A DNA stretch of 64,000 nucleotides, taken from assembly GCF_009859475.1 (NCBI RefSeq), contig NZ_CP044549.1, forward strand, positions 992,001 to 1,056,000, given 5' to 3'. How positions within the stretch are numbered: the first letter of the stretch is position 1; each line of letters opens with the position of its first letter. The position numbers and the translations under genes were made by a program. The notes under the pieces are model-generated. The model was not told where the DNA came from. It did no database searches and was given only the letters and a program-made list of their open reading frames with translations. This DNA comes from Hydrogenophaga sp. BPS33 (GTDB taxonomy: Bacteria; Pseudomonadota; Gammaproteobacteria; Burkholderiales; Burkholderiaceae_C). Of the stretch, positions 20,623 through 28,238 are shown in pieces.

Positions 20623-21761
20623 CCAGGGCGTTCATCACAGGCGTGGGCAACACGGCCTTCGGGCGCATCCCTAACCGCAGTGCGCTCGACCTCATGGCGC
20701 AGGCGGCGCGCTCGGCACTGGACGAGGCTCAACTCGATCACCGCCAGATCGATGGGGTGCTGTGCGGCTACGCCACCACCTTCCCGCATCTGATGCTCTC
20801 CACGCTCTTCTGCGAAAAGTTTGCCTTGACGCCGGCCTATGCCCACAGCCTTCAACTGGGCGGTGCCACGGGAGGCGCCATGATCATGCTGGCGCGCGAA
20901 CTGGTGCGCAACCAGACCTGCCGCAACGTGTTGGTGGTGGCCGGTGAGAACCGGTTGAGCGGGCAGACGCGCGACATGTCGATCCAGACCCTCGCCCAGG
21001 TCGGCGACGCCGAATTCGAAGTGCCCAATGGCGGCTCGGTGCCGGCTTACTACGCGCTCATGGCCTCGCGCTACATGCACGAGACCGGGCTGACGGAGCG
21101 TGATCTCGCCGCGTTCGCGGTGCAGATGCGCCAGCAAGCGGCGAAGCATCCCGATGCCCACTTGCGAGACCCCTTGACGCTGGAAGACGTGCTCGCTTCG
21201 AAGCCCATTTCCTCACCGCTCAAGCTGGCGGACTGCTGCCCGATCTCTGACGGCGCGGTGGCGTTGGTGGTGTCGGCCGACGCGCCCGATGCGGCGCGCG
21301 TGGAAATCATCGGCGCAGGACAGGCCCATCGGCACCAGCACATATCGGCCTGGCGCGATATCCGCCACTGCGGTGCCGCCGACGCCGCACAACGCGCGCT
21401 GGACAGCGCTGGCTTGCAGCGGTCCGACATTCACTACCTGGCCATCTACGACTCGTTCACCATCACGCTGGCCATGCTGCTGGAGGAAACCGGCTTTGCG
21501 CCCGTGGGCGGGTCGTCCCGCTTGCTGCGAGAGGGCGCCTTTTCGAGCGACGGGCGTTGGCCGCTCAACACGCACGGAGGGTTGCTGTCGTTCGGCCACT
21601 GCGGCGTGGCCGGTGGCATGGCGCACGCGGTGGAGGCGTATCGCCAATTGGCGCAAACCGCGGGCCCGCGGCAGGTGTCGCGTGCAAGCCGTGCGTTTGT
21701 CCACGCTGACGGTGGCGTCATGTCATCGCATGTCAGTCTCATCCTTTCGCGGGAGGCCTGA
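20619..21761 (+). CDS. Thiolase-fold (Ltp2/SCP2-like) protein lacking the nucleophilic Cys
   Basis: 380 residues. The N-terminal thiolase half begins FITGVGNTAFGR; the C-terminal half has GGLLSFGHCGVAGGMAHAVEAY. At the expected nucleophile position the sequence is SLQLGGATGGAMI (about residues 77-89), so the Cys is absent. This fits Ltp2-type retro-aldolases, which use a thiolase fold without thiolase chemistry and need a DUF35 partner. A DUF35 gene follows directly, then a MaoC gene. Aldol cleavage of a branched 3-hydroxyacyl-CoA is the favoured inference. Confidence 0.82.
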   Translation: MTRAFITGVGNTAFGRIPNRSALDLMAQAARSALDEAQLDHRQIDGVLCGYATTFPHLMLSTLFCEKFALTPAYAHSLQLGGATGGAMIMLARELVRNQTCRNVLVVAGENRLSGQTRDMSIQTLAQVGDAEFEVPNGGSVPAYYALMASRYMHETGLTERDLAAFAVQMRQQAAKHPDAHLRDPLTLEDVLASKPISSPLKLADCCPISDGAVALVVSADAPDAARVEIIGAGQAHRHQHISAWRDIRHCGAADAAQRALDSAGLQRSDIHYLAIYDSFTITLAMLLEETGFAPVGGSSRLLREGAFSSDGRWPLNTHGGLLSFGHCGVAGGMAHAVEAYRQLAQTAGPRQVSRASRAFVHADGGVMSSHVSLILSREA

Positions 21762-22142
21762 GTGGACGACGACAAGACACCCAGCTGCCCCTACACCGAA
21801 GGCCTGCGCAACCGCATCGTGCGGTACCAGCGCTGCACCGTCTGCGGCACCGCGCAAACGCTGGCGCGCTATGCGTGCACCGGCTGCGGGAGCGCATCTC
21901 TTGCATGGCATGAAGCCACCGGGCGCGGCACGGTGGTCGCGGTCACCGTCGTGGCGCGTGCGCCTTCCGATGCATTCCGCGCCCTGGTGCCCTACACGCT
22001 CGTGCTCGTCGACCTGGACGAGGGGCCACGCCTCATGGCCCACGCCGAACCCGGGGTGGCCATCGGCACGCGTGTCATGGCCCATTTCTTCGTGCACGAA
22101 GGGCAACCGCTGCTGCGTTTTTCGCCCGCGACACCTGACTGA
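21762..22142 (+). CDS. DUF35 zinc-ribbon / OB-fold protein
   Basis: 126 residues from a GTG start directly after the thiolase-like gene stop. Four Cys (25, 28, 39, 42) form a rubredoxin-like zinc ribbon; a Thr/Val-rich OB fold follows (about 50-120, with YTLVLVDLDEGPRLM). DUF35 proteins bind acyl-CoA and activate thiolase-fold partners, as in ChsH2 with Ltp2 or in HMG-CoA synthase/thiolase channels. It is the natural partner of the preceding Cys-less thiolase. Confidence 0.9.
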   Translation: MDDDKTPSCPYTEGLRNRIVRYQRCTVCGTAQTLARYACTGCGSASLAWHEATGRGTVVAVTVVARAPSDAFRALVPYTLVLVDLDEGPRLMAHAEPGVAIGTRVMAHFFVHEGQPLLRFSPATPD

Positions 22143-22177
22143 CCCCTCATCGCCATCGCACTCTGCAAGGAACTCGA

Positions 22178-23053
22178 TTGATCCACTACCGCAAGCTCAT
22201 GGACTGGAAGTTCGAAGACATCGAACACCACTACACCTCGGACTTCAGCATGCTCTACGCCTTGAGCATCGGCGTCGGGGCGGACCCCTTGGACGAACGG
22301 CAGCTCCGGTTCGTCAACGACGTGGAAGAGGGCACACCGCTGGCGATGCCCACCCTGTCCACGGTGATCGGCTTTCCAGGTACGTGGATGCGGCACCCCG
22401 ACACCGGCATCGATGTGCTCAAGATGGTGCATGGTGAGGAGCACATTGCCCTGCACGCGCCCATGCCGGCCGCTGGGCGCGTGATCGCGCGGCACCGCGT
22501 CACCCGCATCGTCGACAAGGGCGAGGGGCGTGGCGCTACGGTGACCTATGAAAAGCTGTTGTTCGACGCGCAGACCCAGGCAAAACTGGCCACGGTCACG
22601 CACACCACCTTCTGCCGTGGCAATGGCGGGTTCTCTGCGCACGATGGCCTGACCGACACGCCGGCGGCGCCACCCGCGAAGGTGCCTGACGGGCCACCCG
22701 ACCAGATCTTCGATGTGGCGACTTTGGCCCAGCAAGCGTTGCTGTACCGGTTGCTGGCCGACCGCAACCCCTTGCACTCGGTGCCCGCCGTCGCGCGAGC
22801 CGCCGGTTTCGAGAAGCCGATTCTTCATGGGCTTTGCACCTACGGCATCGCCGGGTACGCGCTGGTCGCCGCGTATGGCGACTACGACCCCAGCCGGCTC
22901 AAGACGCTGTTCACGCGCTTCACGGCACCGGTCATGCCGGGAGAAACGGTCCGGATGGAGATGTACCGCCAAGCGACAGGCGTCGCCTTTCGCGCGCGCG
23001 TGCTGGAGAGGAACACCGTGGTGCTGGATTCGGGCTACGCCGAATTCCAGTGA
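22178..23053 (+). CDS. MaoC family (double hot-dog) enoyl-CoA hydratase
   Basis: 291 residues, resembling the C-terminal hydratase part of peroxisomal multifunctional enzyme type 2. The catalytic region DRNPLHSVPAVARAAGFEKPILHGLCTYGIAG (about 203-233) carries the Asp-Asn-Pro-Leu-His hydratase-2 motif. The N-terminal hot-dog (about 10-150) binds substrate. The TTG at 22178 follows AAGGA and fits the family start; an ATG at 22199 is the alternative. It ends the LysR-linked cluster and may hydrate the enoyl-CoA before aldol cleavage. Confidence 0.9.
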   Translation: MIHYRKLMDWKFEDIEHHYTSDFSMLYALSIGVGADPLDERQLRFVNDVEEGTPLAMPTLSTVIGFPGTWMRHPDTGIDVLKMVHGEEHIALHAPMPAAGRVIARHRVTRIVDKGEGRGATVTYEKLLFDAQTQAKLATVTHTTFCRGNGGFSAHDGLTDTPAAPPAKVPDGPPDQIFDVATLAQQALLYRLLADRNPLHSVPAVARAAGFEKPILHGLCTYGIAGYALVAAYGDYDPSRLKTLFTRFTAPVMPGETVRMEMYRQATGVAFRARVLERNTVVLDSGYAEFQ

Positions 23054-23107
23054 GCTTCTCCGAGGTCGGCTCCAAGGACCTGCGGGAGCAGGGCAGCTCG
23101 ACAGCCT

Positions 23108-24019
23108 TCAAAACACCGACAACCCGGTGCGCGCCGTGAACAGTTCCAGCGCCTTCATCCCCAGCAGTGAATTCCCCGTCGCATCCAGCGCGGGAGACCA
23201 CACGCACAGGCTCAGCTGGTCGGGCACCACGGCGACAATGCCGCCGCCCACCCCGCTCTTGCACGGCAGGCCGATGCGAAAGGCGAACTCGCCCGCCGCG
23301 TCGTAGGTGCCGCAGGTCAGCATCAGCGCGTTGATGCGGCGCGTCTGGCGCTCGGTCAGCATTTGTTCGCCGTTGAAAGGATTGAGACCATCGCGGCTCA
23401 GGAAGCTCGTGGCGCGCGCCAGTTGCAGGCAGCTCATGCGCACCGCGCAATGGTGGAAGTAGGCATCGAGCACCGTGGCCACCCCGTTGTCGATCTTGCC
23501 GAAGCTCTTCATGAAGTTGCCCAGCGCGATGTTGCGAAAGCCCGTTGCCGCTTCCGAGGCTGCTACCTCCTCGTCGAAATACACCGTTTCGCCGCACAGG
23601 CCGGACACCAGCTCCAGCATGCCCGCCTTGGCGTCGCCCCGGCTCACCAGCCGGTCGGTGACGGCGATCGCACCGGCATTGATGAAGGGATTGCGCGGTG
23701 TGCCTTGCTCGGCTTCCAGTTGCACCAGCGAGTTGAACGGGTTGCCCGAGGGCTCGCGGCCGATGCGTTGCCACAGGTCTTCGCCCATGGCGCGCATGCC
23801 CATGGCCAAGGCGAAGACCTTGGAGATGCTCTGGATCGAGAACGGCGTGGCGCTGTCGCCGGCTTGCGCTTCCTGGCCGTCGCAGGTGCGCAGCGCCATG
23901 CCGAACTGTTCCGCCGGCACGCGCGCCAGCGCGGGGATGTAATCGGCCACGCGGCCTTCCTGCCCCAGTTCAGGGCGCAGGGTCTGGACGATGTCTTCGA
24001 GAATGGATTGGAATGGCAT
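23108..24019 (-). CDS. glsA: Glutaminase (serine-dependent beta-lactamase-related)
   Basis: 303 residues, close to the 308 of E. coli GlsA1. It hydrolyses glutamine to glutamate and ammonia. The Ser-x-x-Lys nucleophile motif is visible in FSIQSISKVFALAMG (about residues 62-76), with NPFINAGAIAV and FGKIDNGVA further on. The start at 24019 gives MPFQSIL; a longer frame exists upstream but reads as low-complexity sequence. It converges on the MaoC gene and is divergent from the MarR gene. Confidence 0.95.
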   Translation of the reverse strand: MPFQSILEDIVQTLRPELGQEGRVADYIPALARVPAEQFGMALRTCDGQEAQAGDSATPFSIQSISKVFALAMGMRAMGEDLWQRIGREPSGNPFNSLVQLEAEQGTPRNPFINAGAIAVTDRLVSRGDAKAGMLELVSGLCGETVYFDEEVAASEAATGFRNIALGNFMKSFGKIDNGVATVLDAYFHHCAVRMSCLQLARATSFLSRDGLNPFNGEQMLTERQTRRINALMLTCGTYDAAGEFAFRIGLPCKSGVGGGIVAVVPDQLSLCVWSPALDATGNSLLGMKALELFTARTGLSVF

Positions 24020-24101
24020 GGCCCGATTGTGCTGGGTGGGGGATCCGATTTCGATTGGTCCAGAATGCGGCGTCAGCACCACCCCTCGCGCCACCCCCTC
24101 C

Positions 24102-24584
24102 ATGTCCACCTCCACCCGAACCCGCCGTCCCGCCAGTTCCGCAACGCCTGCCGCGGGCAACCCCGAGGCCACCCTGGGCCTGCACGAACCCGGCCATCTG
24201 TTCCGGCGCGCCCATCAGCACTCGGTGTCGTGCTTCAACGAGGTGTTTGGCCGTGCCATCACGCCCTTGCAATACGCCGCGATGCGCATCCTGCAGGAAC
24301 ATCCGGGCATTGACCAGGTGACGCTGGCCGCCGCGATCGCGCTGGACACCTCCACCACGGCCGAGATTGCCGTGCGGCTGGAGCGCGACGGCTGGATCGT
24401 GCGCGAAGTCGGCGCGCGCCGCCAGCGTCGCCTGGAGCTGACCGAGGAGGGGCAGCGCGTGATTGCGCAGATGCTGCGTTCCGAAGCCGTGCTGGCCGAT
24501 CGCATCCTGCATGCCCTCGACGCCGCCGAGCGCGACGTGCTCATGCGGCTGATGCACAAACTGCTGAACCAGCCCCTCATCTGA
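24102..24584 (+). CDS. MarR family transcriptional regulator
   Basis: 160 residues from the ATG at 24102. The winged helix region is clear: ITPLQYAAMRILQEHPGIDQVTLA, ALDTSTTAEIAVRLERDGWI, then RRQRRLELTEEGQRVI. MarR dimers usually repress neighbouring genes and release DNA on binding an aromatic compound. The next gene, 70 bases downstream, encodes a Rieske oxygenase, and a perfect palindrome lies between them, so this protein probably represses the oxygenase gene. Confidence 0.92.
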   Translation: MSTSTRTRRPASSATPAAGNPEATLGLHEPGHLFRRAHQHSVSCFNEVFGRAITPLQYAAMRILQEHPGIDQVTLAAAIALDTSTTAEIAVRLERDGWIVREVGARRQRRLELTEEGQRVIAQMLRSEAVLADRILHALDAAERDVLMRLMHKLLNQPLI

Positions 24585-24618
24585 ATCCGGTTGACGGTCG
24601 TTTCTGACTTGGCTACAT

Positions 24619-24640
24619 TTCATTCAGTGTACTGAATGAA
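24619..24640. promoter_or_regulatory. Perfect palindromic operator before the Rieske oxygenase gene
   Basis: TTCATTCAGT (24619-24628) and ACTGAATGAA (24631-24640) are exact reverse complements separated by two bases. This 22-base palindrome is of the size and symmetry of MarR operators. It ends just before the ribosome-binding site GTAAGGAG (24641-24648), so a bound repressor would block transcription of the oxygenase gene. Binding by the adjacent MarR protein is inferred. Confidence 0.75.
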
Positions 24641-24654
24641 GTAAGGAGACTGCC

Positions 24655-25698
24655 ATGAGCTGGATACGCAATGCCTGGTATGTGGGGGCCACCTCGGCGG
24701 AAGTGGGCGACGCTCCGTTGGGCCGGCGCCTGCTGGGCGAGCGGATGGTTTTCTTTCGCGATGCGCAAGGCCGTGTGCAGGCGGTGGAAGATTTTTGCCC
24801 GCACCGGGGTGCTGCACTCTCGCTCGGGCGCGTGTGCAAAGGTGAACTGGTGTGCGGCTACCACGGCCTGGCCATGGGCGGCGATGGCGTGACGCGCTCG
24901 ATGCCGGGCCAGCGCGTGGGCGCCTTCCCGCGCATCCAGCGCTTTGCCGTGGAGGAGCGGTATGGCTTTGTCTGGGTCTGGGCGGGAGAGGCCGATGGTG
25001 CCGACACCTCGGCCATTCCGGTGCTCGAATGGCATGGCAACCCGGCCTGGGCCTATGGCGGCGGCCTCTACCACATCAAGGCCGACTACCGGCTCATGAT
25101 CGACAACCTGATGGATCTCACGCACGAGACCTATGTGCATGCCACCAGCATCGGCCAGGAGGAAATCGACGAAACGCCGTGCACCACGCGCCGCGAGGGC
25201 GCAACGGTGGTCACGAGCCGCTTCATGGAGCGCATTGACGCGCCACCGTTCTGGCGCGATGCCCTGGCGGCCATCGGCGTGCCTGAGGACACCAAAGTGG
25301 ACCGCTGGCAGATCTGCCGCTTCTCACCGCCCAGCCATGTGCTGATCGAAGTGGGTGTGGCGGTGGCAGGGCTCGGTGGTGTGGATGCGCCCGATGACCA
25401 GAAGGCCTACAGCATCGTGACCGACTTCATCACACCCGAAGCCGATGGGTCGATGTGGTACTTCTGGGGCATGGCGCGCCGCTTCCGGCCGCAGGATGCT
25501 GCGCTCACCGAGCGCATCCGCGACGGGCAGGGCCGCATCTTCGCGGAAGACATGGCCGTGCTCGAACACCAGCAGCGCAACCTGGATGACTTTGCGCAGC
25601 GCAAGCTCCTCAAGCTCAACATCGATGCCGGCGGTGTGCAGTCCCGCCGCATGATCGACGAGCTCCTCGCGAAGGAAGCCTGCGCTCAAGTCGTTTGA
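24655..25698 (+). CDS. Rieske non-heme iron oxygenase, vanillate O-demethylase (VanA)-like
   Basis: 347 residues. The N-terminal Rieske domain binds a [2Fe-2S] cluster through Cys48, His50, Cys67 and His70 (FCPHRG, VCGYHG). The C-terminal catalytic domain has NLMDLTHETYVH, supplying the mononuclear iron ligands. The WIRNAWYVG opening is typical of VanA-type demethylases of methoxylated aromatics. No VanB-type reductase is adjacent, so electrons must come from an unlinked reductase. The exact substrate is uncertain. Its 3' end overlaps the convergent stress-protein gene by 13 bases. Confidence 0.88.
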   Translation: MSWIRNAWYVGATSAEVGDAPLGRRLLGERMVFFRDAQGRVQAVEDFCPHRGAALSLGRVCKGELVCGYHGLAMGGDGVTRSMPGQRVGAFPRIQRFAVEERYGFVWVWAGEADGADTSAIPVLEWHGNPAWAYGGGLYHIKADYRLMIDNLMDLTHETYVHATSIGQEEIDETPCTTRREGATVVTSRFMERIDAPPFWRDALAAIGVPEDTKVDRWQICRFSPPSHVLIEVGVAVAGLGGVDAPDDQKAYSIVTDFITPEADGSMWYFWGMARRFRPQDAALTERIRDGQGRIFAEDMAVLEHQQRNLDDFAQRKLLKLNIDAGGVQSRRMIDELLAKEACAQVV

Positions 25699-26528
25699 AA
25701 GCGTTCGAACGGCGTGACCAGCACATCGCCGTCGGCCCACTTGACGAGGCGTTGCGCCACACTGCCGGTCACGATCCGCTCCCATGCCGAGAGGCGGCGC
25801 TTGCCCACTACGATCAGTTCAGCCCGTGTGGCATGTTGCTGCAGCGCCGCCGAGTAGGCCGGGTCACCGTGGCCGACGTCGTACGTGACCGGGCGATCTC
25901 GCCGCTCCAGGCTGTCGACGAGTGTGGCAAGGCGTTCCTTCGCGTTTTGCCGAGAACTCACGCGGTAGGACTGGATGGCCTGCTGTGACGCATCGGCCGA
26001 ACGCAGCTTGGTTTCGCCGACCGTGTCGATGGCATGGAACAGGCGCAACTGAGAGGGCTGGCACAAGCGATGGCCGATGTCGATCAAGGTGGAAGACTGG
26101 GGCGACAGATCGATCGACACCAGAACGCGTTCGTACATCCGCGCGGCCTGGCGCCTGACCACCAGCAGCGGGCAGGTGCTGCCGTGCACGGCCTGATCCA
26201 GGGTCGTTCCCTTGTGGAACCGCTTCCAATGCCGGTGGGTCAGTGGCCCCATGACGAGAAGATCGACAGACTTCGCTTCTTCCAGGAGCTCGTCGATCGA
26301 ACAGATCTTCTGCACGGTGTGCACGACCAGGTTGTAGCGCCGGCCGAGTTGGCGGGCGCGCTGCTCCAGGCGCGCGACGGGATGGGCCAGGTAGGGGTGG
26401 CGGTCTTCGGTGTGGAATGCCAGGCGCAAGGTGGCCTGGTGTTGCTGCGCGAGCAACGCGGCACGCTCCAAGGCGTGTTCGGAGTTCACGGTGAAGTCGG
26501 AGACGGCGAGAATCGAATCGAAGTTCAT
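25686..26528 (-). CDS. Universal stress protein, tandem UspA domains
   Basis: 280 residues from the ATG at 26528. Domain one (about 1-140) opens MNFDSILAVSDFTVNSEHALERA; domain two (about 145-275) opens YERVLVSIDLSPQSSTLIDIG and has GHGDPAYSAALQQHATRAELIVVGKR, ending in a nucleotide-loop-like GSVAQRLVKWADGDVLVTP. The two-domain form resembles UspE. It probably assists survival under stress by an ATP-linked mechanism. The downstream-read Rnk-like gene on the same strand lies 78 bases upstream. Confidence 0.9.
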   Translation of the reverse strand: MNFDSILAVSDFTVNSEHALERAALLAQQHQATLRLAFHTEDRHPYLAHPVARLEQRARQLGRRYNLVVHTVQKICSIDELLEEAKSVDLLVMGPLTHRHWKRFHKGTTLDQAVHGSTCPLLVVRRQAARMYERVLVSIDLSPQSSTLIDIGHRLCQPSQLRLFHAIDTVGETKLRSADASQQAIQSYRVSSRQNAKERLATLVDSLERRDRPVTYDVGHGDPAYSAALQQHATRAELIVVGKRRLSAWERIVTGSVAQRLVKWADGDVLVTPFERFQTT

Positions 26529-26605
26529 GGAAGTCCTGACGTACGAAAGCCCGCCCTGTGGCGCACAGCCTGCAGGGACGCGATGGATGAAGATCGAAGC
26601 GCGGC

Positions 26606-27007
26606 TTAGGTGGTGTAGTCGCCGCTGGCTTCGGGCTGGAACAACAGCTCGACGACTTCCGCCGCGCACTGGTCGCCATTGGGCGTCTGCCAACGCGCGA
26701 TGGCACCCACGCGCTGCCCGATGAGGCTCGCGCCCACTGGCGACAGCACCGAGATGAAGCCCACGTGGGGTTCCGCGTCGGCGGGGTAGCACAGGGTGAG
26801 CTTTTGCTGCTTGCCCGTCTGCAGATCGGCGACCATCACCTGCGAATACATCGTGACGACGTCTGCGGGAATCGACTGCGAGGGCACCTGTTCCAACGAT
26901 TCCAGGGTGTCGAGCAGGTCGGTTGAGACCTGCGCGGCAGGCAGGTTTTTCAGGCGGGCGAAATCGAGCTCGGTGAGCATGCGTTCGCTGTCCAGGACTT
27001 TTTGCAT
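26606..27007 (-). CDS. GreA/GreB-Rnk family C-terminal domain protein
   Basis: 133 residues; the start at 27007 (MQKVLDSER) is preceded by GGAG. The C-terminal FKBP-like fold of GreA and Rnk is visible (about 55-125: MYSQVMVADLQTG, KLTLCYPADAEP, ISVLSPVGASLIGQRVG). The long coiled-coil of GreA is missing, so it is closer to Rnk, which binds RNA polymerase without stimulating transcript cleavage. It is likely a stress-linked transcription modulator, in line with the neighbouring stress-protein gene. Confidence 0.88.
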   Translation of the reverse strand: MQKVLDSERMLTELDFARLKNLPAAQVSTDLLDTLESLEQVPSQSIPADVVTMYSQVMVADLQTGKQQKLTLCYPADAEPHVGFISVLSPVGASLIGQRVGAIARWQTPNGDQCAAEVVELLFQPEASGDYTT

Positions 27008-27608
27008 GTGCAACTCCATTGGGGGCGGCCCGACGCCCACAAGGCGGCGGCCGCGATCGCGCTGAGCTGTGGGCCCGGCGATAGATGGATTGCGCAAGAA
27101 GGTGAGGAGGGGTATCGCCGGGCTTAGGAATGTGCGGCGGGCTGGCGCAGTCCTGCCGCGCCCATTCGCGCGTGCTGCGCGGTAGGGGTCGTCGTTGCGA
27201 TGGAGCAGGGGAGGGCCATGGGTGGCATTGTAGGCAGCCTCGGCCGCTGGTGTTCTTGCGTGGCGAGTGACGCACCGCCGCAGTGCGGTATTGCGATCGC
27301 GCATTGCGCGCATGGGCACGCAGGCATGCCGATCTTGAGGGGACGGGTTGCATCGATCGGCGTATCGGGTTAACCTAAAAAAGGACGAGGCGCAAAGCCC
27401 TTGTCCCTCTGGCTCCCGATGCGGCACGCGTGTCGCCTCTCTTCTGTGGGCCGGTGATCGTTCAACGGCCAGCCGGTCGCTTGAGTTTTTTTGTAGGTCC
27501 GCAGGAGCGGGCCGGCCAGCCGCGGTGCCCGCCCATGTGGCGTTGACGCGGTGTGGCACGTTCGGGTGCGAAAGGCGCACGGAACGTGTCACCAAGACAA
27601 CCCATTGC
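27008..27608. promoter_or_regulatory. 600-base gene-free divergent region before ectA, with one candidate promoter
   Basis: No frame here has protein-like composition. It separates the leftward Rnk-like gene from the ectABCD operon, so it should hold both promoters. On the + strand TTGCAT (27348-27353), a 17-base spacer and TAACCT (27371-27376) form a weak sigma70-like pair, 233 bases before ectA, which would leave a long leader. A T7 run at 27486-27492 follows a short CGGC/GCCG hairpin (27466-27475). The MarR-type regulator EctR, often next to ect genes, is absent. Confidence 0.35.
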
Positions 27609-28148
27609 ATGACCCTTAAGACCGTCGAGAACCCGACCTCCGCTTCCGTTCCCCTTCAATTTCGCGCAGCCCGTCCCACCGACGGTGCATCCCTGTGGCA
27701 GATCGCCAGGGCCACCGGCACGCTGGAGGTGAATTCGGCTTACTTCTACCTGCTGTTCGCGACCGACTTTGGTCGCACCTGCCTGGTGGCCGAGCAAGAA
27801 GGCAGGCCCATTGGCATGGTCATCGGTTACCGCGTGCCCGACGATCCGGACGCGGCCTTCGTGTGGCAGGTGGGCGTGCTGCCGGGCCTTCAAGGCCGAG
27901 GCCTGGGCATGCAGTTGCTGGAGCACTGGCGCGCATTGCCGGCACTGGCGACGTGCCGGTATGTGAGCGCCACCGTCGCAGACGACAACCCGGCATCGCA
28001 AAAGCTGTTTCGCCGGTTCGCGCGCGCCCATGACGTGGCTTGCGAGGAGCGAACCCATTTCACGGCCGACATGTTCCCCCACGACCATGCACCCGAACCC
28101 TTGTTTCGGATCGGTCCCTTGTCGCACGGCACCTCGCCGCGCGCCTGA
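27609..28148 (+). CDS. ectA: L-2,4-diaminobutyrate N-gamma-acetyltransferase
   Basis: 179 residues, GNAT family, normal EctA length. It transfers acetyl from acetyl-CoA to diaminobutyrate in ectoine synthesis. Visible features: FRAARPTDGASLWQIARATGTLEVNSAYFYLL near residues 17-48, the acetyl-CoA-binding VGVLPGLQGRGLGMQLL, and VADDNPASQKLFRRFAR. The order ectA-ectB-ectC-ectD fixes the assignment. The ATG at 27609 has only a weak ribosome-binding site. Confidence 0.95.
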   Translation: MTLKTVENPTSASVPLQFRAARPTDGASLWQIARATGTLEVNSAYFYLLFATDFGRTCLVAEQEGRPIGMVIGYRVPDDPDAAFVWQVGVLPGLQGRGLGMQLLEHWRALPALATCRYVSATVADDNPASQKLFRRFARAHDVACEERTHFTADMFPHDHAPEPLFRIGPLSHGTSPRA

Positions 28149-28238
28149 CGCCGGACGCCTGCGGGCGCCCGTTCCCAGCGCGTGTCGAGCACGGGCTATC
28201 CGCCCCGACCGCGCGCCAACATTTCAGAAGGAAGAGAC

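Noticed and set aside
24655..25698. Calling the Rieske oxygenase vanA outright
   Set aside because: There is no reductase partner or vanillate context, and many related demethylases share these motifs.
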